This document shows positions 33,855 to 44,941 of a DNA stretch of 55,634 bases, piece by piece. Numbering within the stretch: the stretch's first letter is position 1; every line of letters starts with the position of its first letter. The position numbers were made by a program, and so were the translations under genes. Origin of the DNA: Nitrospinaceae bacterium. Lineage in GTDB: Bacteria; Nitrospinota; Nitrospinia; Nitrospinales; Nitrospinaceae. Location: positions 1 to 55,634 of the forward strand of contig JAJDBF010000013.1 of the NCBI GenBank assembly GCA_029261535.1, read 5' to 3'. A model generated the notes under the pieces. The model saw nothing but the letters and a program-made list of their open reading frames with translations. It was not told the origin of the DNA and made no database searches.

Positions 33855-34068
33855 ACAATTTTCTCTGGTCGGTGATGCGGGCCGATTCAAGACGCTCCAG
33901 AACGCGGTCCATTTTTTCAAACCGGTCAATGCTGTCCTGTTTAATTTCCTGCAAGCGGCTTTCGACACCCAGAAGCAAACGGCGAATGATCCACCCGATC
34001 AACCCGAGGCCCAGCATGAGGGCGAGATTCAAATAGGGCGTGATGGTACGAAAAAATTCTAGTGTCAT
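33715..34068 (-). CDS. Phage membrane protein with coiled coil (DUF2730-like)
   Basis: 117 residues: one membrane helix (LNLALMLGLGLIGWIIRRLL) followed by a long amphipathic helix (VESRLQEIKQDSIDRFEKMD and RVLERLESARITDQRKLYEQ). Small proteins of this form precede the terminase genes in Mu-like phages (DUF2730 type). It is the first gene of the structural operon; its function there is not established. Confidence 0.5.
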   Translation of the reverse strand: MTLEFFRTITPYLNLALMLGLGLIGWIIRRLLLGVESRLQEIKQDSIDRFEKMDRVLERLESARITDQRKLYEQFVTKEWLLLTTGKTDSSLGGIFRQLHALNQKLQHRKRTYPKAG

Positions 34069-34283
34069 TTTTGTTGACTGGGTCTGTTAAAAATTTTTGG
34101 ATAATTGAGAAGGCTGATAGAAGCACACTCGTTTGTATCACTTCCTGCCTTGCCCGAATTTTAAGGGAGGGAGGGGGTGGCGGTTATTTGCGCACCCCCC
34201 AAAGGCAGGAAACACCCCTTGTACTTTGGGGCGGGAAAAGTGAAGTAAAAAAAACACGACAGCGGGAAAGTGAGGGTACTCAT

Positions 34284-34308
34284 GGCTTCCCCAGGGGAAG
34301 GCCTTTTT
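34284..34308 (+). terminator. Intrinsic-terminator-like hairpin
   Basis: GGCTTCCCC-A-GGGGAAGGCC (one extra G in the right arm) is followed immediately by TTTTT. It would stop plus-strand transcripts before dnaA. Confidence 0.5.
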
Positions 34309-34504
34309 ACCTTCCTGCTAATTAGCAAATGGATCAAGGGTGCCATGAGGTAACTCTCACAAAACAAAGCGATTTTTCAATATGCGACTCAAGGGGTGCA
34401 TTATTTTTATGGAAGTGTGTACCTTGTTTGAAAATAATTTGATCTCGAATATTTTGTTATTGCGACTCTTATGAATTTCGCGCACGTTCTGCTCTTTTTT
34501 TTGA

Positions 34505-34533
34505 TTGCCAAGGTCGCGTAGATTTTCTATAGT
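34505..34533 (+). promoter_or_regulatory. Predicted dnaA promoter
   Basis: TTGCCA at 34505-34510 and TATAGT at 34528-34533, spacing 17 bases. It ends 70 bases before the dnaA ATG. The dnaA ribosome binding site is GAGGG. Confidence 0.55.
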
Positions 34534-34603
34534 CCCTCCATTCCCACCGAACTTTTCATCACATTTTTTTGAGCCATTTTAGCCAAGCTGTCGAGGGCCC
34601 TCC

Positions 34604-35992
34604 ATGAATTCTCTTTGGAATTCCTGCTTGCAGGAAATCGAAAAAAAGATACTCCCCGAAAATTTCAATACCTGGTTTTCCCCTACATTTCCATCGTCAA
34701 ACGACCAAGGCCGGTTGACCATCGCCGTACCCAACCGGTTCTACGAAAAATGCCTGACTGAAAATTATCTGAGCCTCATTCAGGACACATTGGACAACCT
34801 GTCCCAGGAAAAAGTAGAAGTCCGGTTTGAAGTGATTCCCGGCGGACTCAGTCCTCAAACCCCACCCGTCCAAACTCCGGCTGTCGCTCCGGTTGCACCC
34901 CAACCTGCGCCCACTCAGCAAAAAGAACCTTCACCTTCGATTTTTATGCAGGCTCGCAACCCGGCCTACCAGACCTGTCTCAACCCTAAATATAAATTTG
35001 ACAGTTTTGTGGTGGGACCCAACAACCAGTTTGCCCAGGCCGCCTGTCAGGCGGTTTCCAGTAACCCAGGACTCAACTACAATCCTTTATTTTTATATGG
35101 AGCGGTAGGGCTTGGTAAAACGCATCTGCTCCACTCGGTGGGCAACGAAATCCTGAAAGCTCATCCGGATGCCAGGGTGCGTTACCTTTCTGCCGAAAAT
35201 TTTACGGTGGACCTTATTGAATCGATCAAACGCGACCAGATGCATTCCTTTCGCGAACGCTATCGCCCTCTGGATGTTTTGCTGGTCGATGATATTCAGT
35301 TTCTGGGAGGCAAAGAGCGGACGCAGGAGGAGTTTTTTTACACCTTCAATTCACTGTACGAGTACCACAAGCAAATTGTGATCTCCGCCGACCGCTACCC
35401 CAAGGACATGCACGACATCGAAGAGAGACTGCGCTCGCGCTTCGAGAGCGGGCTGATCGCCGATATCATCCCGCCCGATCTCGAAACCAAGATCGCCATC
35501 CTGTTCAAAAAGGCCGAATCCCATAAGAAACAAATCTCTCAGGACGTGGCGGCGTTCCTCGCCCAAAACATCAAGTCGAATATCCGCGAACTGGAAGGCC
35601 TGCTCCTGCGTGTCATCGCCTACGCTTCTTTCACCAAACGCAATCTCGATATGGCCCTGGCGCAAGAGGTCCTCAGGGATTTCACCGTCGACAAAAACCG
35701 CAATTTCACCATCCCCAATATCATGCGGACCGCCGCTTCTTTTTTCAATCTGAAGGTGCAGGATTTGAAGTCAAAACGACGCTCTCGCGAGATTTCTGTA
35801 CCCCGTCAAATCGCCATGTTTATCTGCCGCGAACACACCCCGGCCTCGCTTCCGGAAATTGGTCGTCAGTTTGGTGGAAAAGACCACACCACGGTAATTT
35901 TCTCCCATAAAAAGATTGCGAAATTGGTTAAAGAAAACAAAGAGATAGAAAAAACGGTCGACGAGATTGTCAAAATAATTGAGCAGGGCTGA
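34604..35992 (+). CDS. dnaA: Chromosomal replication initiator DnaA
   Basis: 462 residues. Domain I (1-85: LWNSCLQEIEKKILPENFNT), a proline-rich linker (about 90-115: PPVQTPAVAPVAPQPAPTQQ), the AAA+ domain with Walker A GAVGLGKTHLLHS and Walker B VLLVDDIQFLGGKERTQEEF, and domain IV with the DnaA-box-binding signature GGKDHTTVIFSHKKI. It opens the origin and regulates itself. In many genomes dnaN and recF follow; here gyrB is next, 224 bases downstream. Confidence 0.97.
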   Translation: MNSLWNSCLQEIEKKILPENFNTWFSPTFPSSNDQGRLTIAVPNRFYEKCLTENYLSLIQDTLDNLSQEKVEVRFEVIPGGLSPQTPPVQTPAVAPVAPQPAPTQQKEPSPSIFMQARNPAYQTCLNPKYKFDSFVVGPNNQFAQAACQAVSSNPGLNYNPLFLYGAVGLGKTHLLHSVGNEILKAHPDARVRYLSAENFTVDLIESIKRDQMHSFRERYRPLDVLLVDDIQFLGGKERTQEEFFYTFNSLYEYHKQIVISADRYPKDMHDIEERLRSRFESGLIADIIPPDLETKIAILFKKAESHKKQISQDVAAFLAQNIKSNIRELEGLLLRVIAYASFTKRNLDMALAQEVLRDFTVDKNRNFTIPNIMRTAASFFNLKVQDLKSKRRSREISVPRQIAMFICREHTPASLPEIGRQFGGKDHTTVIFSHKKIAKLVKENKEIEKTVDEIVKIIEQG

Positions 35993-36039
35993 ATTGTTAA
36001 AAAAACGTGTAAATTCTGTCCATATTTGACACAAAAATT

Positions 36040-36048
36040 TGCTATAAT
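36040..36048 (+). promoter_or_regulatory. Extended -10 promoter upstream of gyrB
   Basis: TGCTATAAT has a perfect -10 plus the TGn extension; TTGACA lies upstream at 36026-36031 but only 11 bases away, so it is not a standard -35. The leader to the gyrB ATG would be about 160 bases. A near-match to the DnaA box, TTATTCACC, occurs at about 36104-36112. Confidence 0.4.
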
Positions 36049-36198
36049 AAACAGGTCAATACTTTTCCCCATCCGCACTCGGAGACGACCCAATTTCACA
36101 CCGTATTATTCACCAGAAAATACCCTAGGAATTGGTCGTTTAGGTGGGTTTTCCCCAAATCCACAGCACCTACTTCAACTACTAGTCTTATTCTTTAA

Positions 36199-38829
<2,631 letters not shown>

Positions 38830-38880
38830 TTTTCCCAAAGACATCCCCACGAAAAAAATCTTTCAATTTCCTGAGTCGAC

Positions 38881-41298
38881 ATGAGTGAACTGATAGAGCC
38901 GATTAATATCGAAGACGAGATGCGCAGTTCGTATCTCGATTACGCTATGAGTGTGATCATCGGGCGCGCCCTGCCTGATGTCCGTGACGGATTGAAACCG
39001 GTGCACCGGCGCACTCTGTACGCCATGAGCGAAGAATCCAATACCTTCAACCGGCCCTATAAAAAATCCGCGCAAATCGTCGGGGCGGTCATGGGGCGAT
39101 ACCATCCTCACGGTGATTCGGCGGTGTATGACACCATCGTCCGCATGGCCCAGGAATTTTCCCTCAGGCAACCGCTCATTGACGGTCAGGGTAATTTTGG
39201 TTCAGTGGACGGAGATTCTGCGGCGGCTTCGCGCTACACAGAAGTGCGCATGGCCGAGATTTCTCAGGAGATGTTGCGCGACCTCGATAAAGACACGGTC
39301 CAATTCATTCCCACTTACGATGAGTCGCGTACCGAACCGACGGTTCTGCCTGCGGCGTTCCCTCAACTGTTGGTCAATGGCTCATCAGGAATCGCTGTTG
39401 GCATGGCGACCAATATCCCGCCGCATAATCTCAGAGAAGTGGTGGACGCGACCGTGCGGCTGATCGACCAGCCGACAGCGACGATTCCGGATTTGATGGA
39501 ACACATGACCGGGCCGGACTTCCCCACCGCTGGAATTATTCAGGGAATGGCGGGTATCCGCTCGGCCTATCACACCGGGCGCGGGCAGATACGGGTGCGG
39601 GCGCGGGTCGAAATTGAAACAAACAGCAAAGGGGATCGCGAAACGATCATCGTTAACGAACTGCCTTATCAGGTCAACAAGGCGCGGCAGGTGGAACGCA
39701 TTGCGCAACTGGTGCGCGATAAAAAGCTTGAAGGTATCTCCGATCTCAGAGACGAGTCCGATCGCGATGGCATACGCGTTGTCATCGAACTCAAAAAAGG
39801 CGCGAACAGTCAGGTGATCCTCAACACGCTGTACAAGAACACGCAGTTGCAGGAAACCTTTGGCGTGATTCTGTTGGCCATCGTCAACCGGCAACCGCGT
39901 GTACTCAACCTGAAAGAAACTTTGCGGTATTTCATCACCTTCCGGCGTGAGGTGGTGACCCGGCGTACCGAATACGATCTCAAGAAGGCCCGCGAAAAAG
40001 AACACATTTTAGAAGGACTCAAAATTGCCCTGGATCATCTCGACGACATCGTGCGGACGATTCGCGAATCAGAGGATCCGGCATCCGCGAAAGAAAGCCT
40101 GATGTCCGGCTTCGGCTTGTCCGAGATTCAGTCCAAGGCCATCCTCGAGATGCGTCTGCAAAGGCTCACCGGGCTGGAGCGACAAAAAATAATCGACGAC
40201 CTTACGGCTATTCGGGAAGAGATCAAGGGATTTGAACACATCCTCGCCAATGAAGATGTCAAGCTTGCCATCATCCGTGAAGAACTGGTGACGATCCGCG
40301 AAAAATATGGCAGTGAGCGGCGCACCGAAATCGTCGAGGGCGATGATGGGGATATCGACAACGAGGACCTGATCGCTGATGAGGACATGGTTATCACCTT
40401 TTCGCGCAGTGGCTACATCAAGCGGCTGGCGGTCGATAATTACCGCTCGCAAAAACGCGGCGGCAAGGGCGTCAAGGGCATGGCCGTCAGGGAAGAAGAT
40501 GTCGTTTCCCAGTTGTTTGTCGCCTCCACCAAGGATTACCTGCTGATCTTCACCAACCTTGGCAAGGTGCATTGGCTGAAAGTCTACAAGCTTCCCGAAG
40601 CGACACGCATCGCCAAAGGCAAATCTATAGCCAATCTATTGCAGTTGCAGACCGATGAAAAAATTGCCAGCATCCTGCCGATCAAAACATTTGAAGACGA
40701 TAAATTTGTGGTGTGCGCCACTCAGCGGGGTGTGGTGAAAAAGACTTCGCTGATGGCTTACAGTAACGTGCGGCAGGGCGGCATCATCGGATTGACTCTC
40801 GACGATGGCGATCACGTCATCGCGGCGGAAGTCAGCGATGGCAGTAAGGATGTCATCCTGGCGACACGGCTCGGCAAAGCCATCCGTTTCCAGGAACAAG
40901 ATGTTCGCGCCATGGGGCGCACCGCACGCGGTGTCGTCGGCATCCGTTTCAAAGATGATGATGCTGTGGTCAGTGCTGTCATTGTGGAGCCGGGCAACTC
41001 CGCGCTCACGGTAACCGAAAATGGCTATGGCAAACGTACCCCGGTAGAAGACTATCCGGTGCAGGGTCGCGGTGGTCAGGGTGTCATCACCATGAAGACC
41101 AATGAGAAAACCGGCGCGGTCGTGGGTGTCGAGCAAGTCACCGACAATGACGAACTTCTGGTGGTGACCAGCAATGGCAATATCATAAGGATGGCGGTCG
41201 ATGGGATTTCCTCCATGGGCAGGAACACCCAGGGGGTGCGGCTGGCGCGGATGCAGGAAGGCAATCACGTGGTGGCGGTTGAGAAATTTGTTGAGTAA
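38881..41298 (+). CDS. gyrA: DNA gyrase subunit A
   Basis: 805 residues. Catalytic Tyr119 in AAASRYTEVRM. The quinolone-resistance-determining region HPHGDSAVYDTIVRMAQ has Ser80 and Asp84 (E. coli Ser83 and Asp87), the drug-sensitive residues. The GyrA box QKRGGKG in the C-terminal beta-pinwheel, needed for wrapping DNA, is present and marks it as GyrA rather than ParC. Overlap and order with gyrB indicate one operon. Confidence 0.97.
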   Translation: MSELIEPINIEDEMRSSYLDYAMSVIIGRALPDVRDGLKPVHRRTLYAMSEESNTFNRPYKKSAQIVGAVMGRYHPHGDSAVYDTIVRMAQEFSLRQPLIDGQGNFGSVDGDSAAASRYTEVRMAEISQEMLRDLDKDTVQFIPTYDESRTEPTVLPAAFPQLLVNGSSGIAVGMATNIPPHNLREVVDATVRLIDQPTATIPDLMEHMTGPDFPTAGIIQGMAGIRSAYHTGRGQIRVRARVEIETNSKGDRETIIVNELPYQVNKARQVERIAQLVRDKKLEGISDLRDESDRDGIRVVIELKKGANSQVILNTLYKNTQLQETFGVILLAIVNRQPRVLNLKETLRYFITFRREVVTRRTEYDLKKAREKEHILEGLKIALDHLDDIVRTIRESEDPASAKESLMSGFGLSEIQSKAILEMRLQRLTGLERQKIIDDLTAIREEIKGFEHILANEDVKLAIIREELVTIREKYGSERRTEIVEGDDGDIDNEDLIADEDMVITFSRSGYIKRLAVDNYRSQKRGGKGVKGMAVREEDVVSQLFVASTKDYLLIFTNLGKVHWLKVYKLPEATRIAKGKSIANLLQLQTDEKIASILPIKTFEDDKFVVCATQRGVVKKTSLMAYSNVRQGGIIGLTLDDGDHVIAAEVSDGSKDVILATRLGKAIRFQEQDVRAMGRTARGVVGIRFKDDDAVVSAVIVEPGNSALTVTENGYGKRTPVEDYPVQGRGGQGVITMKTNEKTGAVVGVEQVTDNDELLVVTSNGNIIRMAVDGISSMGRNTQGVRLARMQEGNHVVAVEKFVE

Positions 41299-41340
41299 CC
41301 CCACCGGACCTTGCGGTCGGCCAACTAAACCTCTTAAGTC

Positions 41341-42216
41341 ATGCCCTTAATAAATTCTGATAGTTCACGTCAGTTCTCCGCCAGGATTGGTTTGTGGGTG
41401 GTGGTTCTGCTGACACTAATTTTTAGTGCCTGTCAGGATTCCGAGGTTGAAAAATTACTCAACCAGGCTAATGAAGAATGGGTGAGAGGCCGCAACCACA
41501 GTGCGGTCGAGCATTTCAAGTCCGTCCTCGAAATCGCACCGACCGGTGTGTATGCCGAGGAAGCCCTGTTCCGGCTGGGGGAGATCAATCTTTATGGAAT
41601 GAACGACCCTACCCAGGCGATCAATTATTTTAAAGAAGTGGTTCAGGAGAATCCGCGCGGACCCTTCCGCTACGATGCGCAGAAATACATAGCGGAAATT
41701 GTAGAGACCAATTTCAAGGATTACAATCAGGCCATCATCGAATACCAGAACCTGATTCACCGCAATCAGGTGCCAGAAGATAATGCCGAGCACCAGTTTA
41801 AAATCGCCACCCTCTTCATCAAAAAACAAAGTTATGATCAGGCGGTGGTCGAATTCGAATTGTTGCTGGAGAGTTACCCCGATTCCGATTGGGCCGGGCA
41901 GGCGCAGTATAAAATAGTCGAACTTCACTACACGCTTGACCAGTGCGAACCGGCACGGCAGAGGTATCAGGATTTCCTGAATAAGAAACCGAAGAATTCC
42001 TATAAGGGCGAGATGGATTTTATCATGGCGTCCTGTCTGGAAGAGGAAGGCAAACTGCTGGCCGCCTACAAAAGTTTCAAGGCCCTGGAAGGCAATTACA
42101 AATACCCGGCGATGGTGAAGATGAAACTCGAAGGACTGGAAGGCCGTATCAAAAAGAGTAAGCAACCCCGGTCCAAAAAATCACGGAAGAACAAACGGTC
42201 ACGGAGAAGACGCTGA
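41341..42216 (+). CDS. TPR lipoprotein, BamD-like
   Basis: 291 residues. Signal peptide with lipobox IFSAC (Cys about residue 31), then five or six tetratricopeptide-type repeats ([60 protein letters not shown]), and a highly basic C-terminus ([20 protein letters not shown]). BamD/YfiO is the closest well-known architecture, but the basic tail differs. Its TGA overlaps the serS ATG (TGATG), so translation is coupled. It may recruit envelope assembly or cell-wall factors. Confidence 0.75.
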   Translation: MPLINSDSSRQFSARIGLWVVVLLTLIFSACQDSEVEKLLNQANEEWVRGRNHSAVEHFKSVLEIAPTGVYAEEALFRLGEINLYGMNDPTQAINYFKEVVQENPRGPFRYDAQKYIAEIVETNFKDYNQAIIEYQNLIHRNQVPEDNAEHQFKIATLFIKKQSYDQAVVEFELLLESYPDSDWAGQAQYKIVELHYTLDQCEPARQRYQDFLNKKPKNSYKGEMDFIMASCLEEEGKLLAAYKSFKALEGNYKYPAMVKMKLEGLEGRIKKSKQPRSKKSRKNKRSRRRR

Positions 42217-43502
42217 TGCTGGATATCAAACGGATCAGAGAAAATCCGGAAACGGTGCGGGACCTGCTGAAAAAGCGCGGGGCAGGTGTGGCAGAGGAAA
42301 TCGAACTGCTCATTGAAACCGATAAGAAAAGGCGCGCCGGAATCCAGCAGGCCGAGCAACTTAAAAATAAAAAGAAAACCCTGTCGCAGGAAGTGGGTAA
42401 GCTCAAACAAAAAGGCGAAGATGCCAGTGCCCTCATGGACGATGTCAAACATCTCAACGAAGAGATCAAACGCTTCGATGACACCGCCGATCAAAATGAG
42501 CAGGAACTGCACGAGCACCTGCTCGCCATTCCCAACACGCCGGACGAATCGGTACCGGAAGGTCAGGATGAAAGTGCCAATTTACTGGTCCGCCAATGGG
42601 GAACACCGGCTACGTTTAATTTCGAAGTGCGCAACCATGTTGAGCTTGGTGAAAAGCTCGATATTCTTGACCAGAAACGCGCCGTTAAAATTTCTGCTTC
42701 ACGTTTTGCTGTGTTCAAGAACGAAGGTGCCCGCCTGCTGAGAGCCTTGATCCAGTTTATGCTGGATGTGCAGACGGATGAAAACGGTTACACGGAAATT
42801 TATCCGCCGGTGCTGGTCAATCGGGATGCACTGTTAGGTACCGGACAGTTGCCAAAGTTTGAAGAAGATTTGTTCAAACTGGCAGACGATCCGCTGTACC
42901 TAATCCCCACAGCAGAGGTGCCGGTGACCAACCTGCATCGCGATGAAATCCTGGAAGAAGATCAACTGCCCCTGTGCTACGCCGCCTACACCGTCTGTTT
43001 CCGGCGAGAGGCGGGGTCTTACGGCAAAGACACGCAAGGTATTATTCGGCAGCATCAATTCGACAAGGTCGAGCTAGTGAAATTTGCCACGCCGGAAACT
43101 TCCTACGATGAACTGGAAAAACTGGTGGGCGATGCTGAATCGATATTACAGAAACTCAATTTACCCTATCGGATGATGAACCTGTGTGCTGGTGATCTTG
43201 GATTTTCCTCCGCCAAAACCTATGACCTTGAAGTGTGGCTCCCCAGTCAAAATACGTACCGCGAAATTTCGTCTTGCAGTAATTTTTTGGACTACCAGGC
43301 GCGACGCGCAAAAATCCGTTTCCGCCGGGGCGGTCCCAAAGGCAAACCGGAATTGGTGCACACGCTCAATGGGTCGGGGCTCGCCGCCGGGCGATTGTGG
43401 ATTGCCGTGATCGAAAATGGTCAGCAGGAAGATGGATCAATCCTCATCCCCCCCGCCCTCAGACGTTATATGGGCGACCGGGAAAGCATTGGCCCACGCT
43501 AG
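42216..43502 (+). CDS. serS: Seryl-tRNA synthetase
   Basis: 428 residues of class II synthetase. N-terminal coiled-coil arm for the long variable arm of tRNA-Ser (about 30-100: [20 protein letters not shown]), motif 2 [20 protein letters not shown], motif 3 [18 protein letters not shown], plus [15 protein letters not shown]. The two tRNA-Ser genes that it would charge lie directly downstream at 43.8-44.0 kb. Confidence 0.97.
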   Translation: MLDIKRIRENPETVRDLLKKRGAGVAEEIELLIETDKKRRAGIQQAEQLKNKKKTLSQEVGKLKQKGEDASALMDDVKHLNEEIKRFDDTADQNEQELHEHLLAIPNTPDESVPEGQDESANLLVRQWGTPATFNFEVRNHVELGEKLDILDQKRAVKISASRFAVFKNEGARLLRALIQFMLDVQTDENGYTEIYPPVLVNRDALLGTGQLPKFEEDLFKLADDPLYLIPTAEVPVTNLHRDEILEEDQLPLCYAAYTVCFRREAGSYGKDTQGIIRQHQFDKVELVKFATPETSYDELEKLVGDAESILQKLNLPYRMMNLCAGDLGFSSAKTYDLEVWLPSQNTYREISSCSNFLDYQARRAKIRFRRGGPKGKPELVHTLNGSGLAAGRLWIAVIENGQQEDGSILIPPALRRYMGDRESIGPR

Positions 43503-43773
43503 CGGACAGGAATTAGAACGCGGCGGTGAATATTTTTTGATCGAGCCCAAGACTTTGATCCCCCATCCGCAAGATAGGGGCTAACTGGTTGCATTGGAAG
43601 TGAATTTCCTGCAACAGGTATCTTGACAATCAGCAAGTTACAGGACACTATTAGGGATTCCAGAACAGCCTGAAGATTTTCAGTTTTTTTGGTGTTTCCG
43701 GACGTGTATCGACCCTGTGAGTGGGACTTTTCAGGCACCTGAGCAAATCAATTTTCGAGGTTCAAATTAAGCC

Positions 43774-43863
43774 GGAGGGATGGCCGAGTGGTTGAAGGCG
43801 ACGGTCTTGAAAACCGTTGAGCGTGTGAGCGTTCCGTGGGTTCGAATCCCACTCCCTCCTCCA
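43774..43863 (+). tRNA. tRNA-Ser (anticodon UGA)
   Basis: 90 bases including an encoded CCA. Acceptor GGAGGGA pairs with TCCCTCC; the anticodon stem ACGGT-CTTGAAA-ACCGT gives anticodon TGA, reading UCA and related serine codons; a long variable arm (GAGCGTGTGAGCGTTC region) and T-arm GTGGGTTCGAATCCCAC follow. The unpaired discriminator appears to be T rather than the common G. Confidence 0.93.
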
Positions 43864-43886
43864 AAAATATATTAGTGGCATAAAAA

Positions 43887-43978
<92 letters not shown>

Positions 43979-44285
43979 CCCACCCTCCCGGTGGGGGCAA
44001 CGTGCAACCTGCCAGGCATATCACTGGGATTTTAAAATATTCTTCGTCTACCTAGCGGTGAGCCGATGGGCAAACTACCCCGCAATTGCACTGGTTTTTT
44101 AAAATATCCCCTGTCTGCCGACCGTATTCAAGAATGCGAATAGCCCTTCTTGAACAAACCGAGACCTCGCCTTTGTTTTAGCCTTTTCGTTGTCACCCTG
44201 AGCTTGTCGAAGGGCGGCAACGAGGTTCAAGTAGTTCTTCCCTTTTAAAATCACCCACCCCGGAATGTCATCCGCCAGCTGACCG
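43979..44285. repeat. Repeat-containing spacer after the tRNA genes
   Basis: Includes CACCCTCCCGGTGGGGG, a hairpin-family copy (ATTCAAGAATGCGAATAGCC, 44125-44155), and an inverted CTTCGACAAGCTCAGGGTGA module with adjoining TTTTAGCCTTTTCG (44176-44214). No gene. Confidence 0.65.
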
Positions 44286-44939
44286 TCAGGTCTGATCAAA
44301 GTTACCGTGTTTTAAAAAGTACAGGGTTTGATGGATCACTGCCGGTTTATACATCATCAATGAATGTGTGGCCGGCAGGATGATGTGATCGGTCATGCCC
44401 TCCAACTTTGTGCTTTCCACCGACACCTTGCCATCATCCTTTCCCTTGATCAGGCTGGAATGAAATAAATCCACCGTGCGGTTGCCCGCAATGATTCCGA
44501 GCGAATAATCGGCAACATCCTGCCAGCTTGCCGGACCTTCCGCATCGGTTCCCATTTGTTGACCCGCCGGACCGTACAGCGTTTGATAGAGCCAAGTATT
44601 TTTCCAGAAGTCTGTCGCTTCACTTCCTTTATTTGGCGGACCCAGCATGACCACCCGGCCCAGGCTGGACGGGCGATAGCGGGTGATGATGCTTCGCATG
44701 AGCAAACCACCCATGGAATGCGTCACAAAGTGAAGGGAACCGCTGAGTGTTTTTTCGAATCGCTCGATCTTTGGTTGAAGACGATCCACCAGAGTATCGA
44801 TGGCGAACCGGCTCGACGGGTAGTTGATGTTGAGCGTGCGGTATCCTTGCTGACGCAACTTCGATGCCAAACGTGCCATGGAAAGGTGACTGCGCATAAT
44901 TCCATGCAGGAGCACCACACCGTCAACAGAATCAGTCAT
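44286..44939 (-). CDS. Alpha/beta-hydrolase, lipase/PGAP1-like
   Basis: 217 residues. An oxyanion HG motif (VVLLHGIMRS) near the N-terminus, nucleophile elbow THSMGG (Ser about residue 75), a candidate acidic residue in KGKDDGKVSVES, and catalytic-His candidates near the C-terminus (ILPATHSLMM). This is the lipase class of short alpha/beta hydrolases. GGAG precedes the ATG. Its start is two bases after the stop of the LplT-Aas gene, so it is in that operon; it may act on lipids. Confidence 0.82.
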   Translation of the reverse strand: MTDSVDGVVLLHGIMRSHLSMARLASKLRQQGYRTLNINYPSSRFAIDTLVDRLQPKIERFEKTLSGSLHFVTHSMGGLLMRSIITRYRPSSLGRVVMLGPPNKGSEATDFWKNTWLYQTLYGPAGQQMGTDAEGPASWQDVADYSLGIIAGNRTVDLFHSSLIKGKDDGKVSVESTKLEGMTDHIILPATHSLMMYKPAVIHQTLYFLKHGNFDQT

Positions 44940-44941
44940 GA

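Larger units (their letters stand above)
34069..34603. other. Intergenic region upstream of dnaA, candidate replication origin zone
   Basis: 535 bases with no credible gene. Gene polarity diverges here: minus-strand prophage genes to the left, plus-strand dnaA-gyrB-gyrA to the right. The second half (34330-34600) is AT-rich with runs of A and T. A terminator-like hairpin lies at 34284-34308 and a promoter at 34505-34533. I could not find clear TTATCCACA-type DnaA boxes in it, so the origin assignment is tentative. Confidence 0.4.

Noticed and set aside
34062..34367. Short frames on both strands in the region before dnaA
   Set aside because: No motif, poor starts, and they overlap the terminator-like hairpin and the AT-rich zone.
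43499..43738. 79-codon minus-strand frame after serS
   Set aside because: No family, no ribosome binding site, and it overlaps the serS end.
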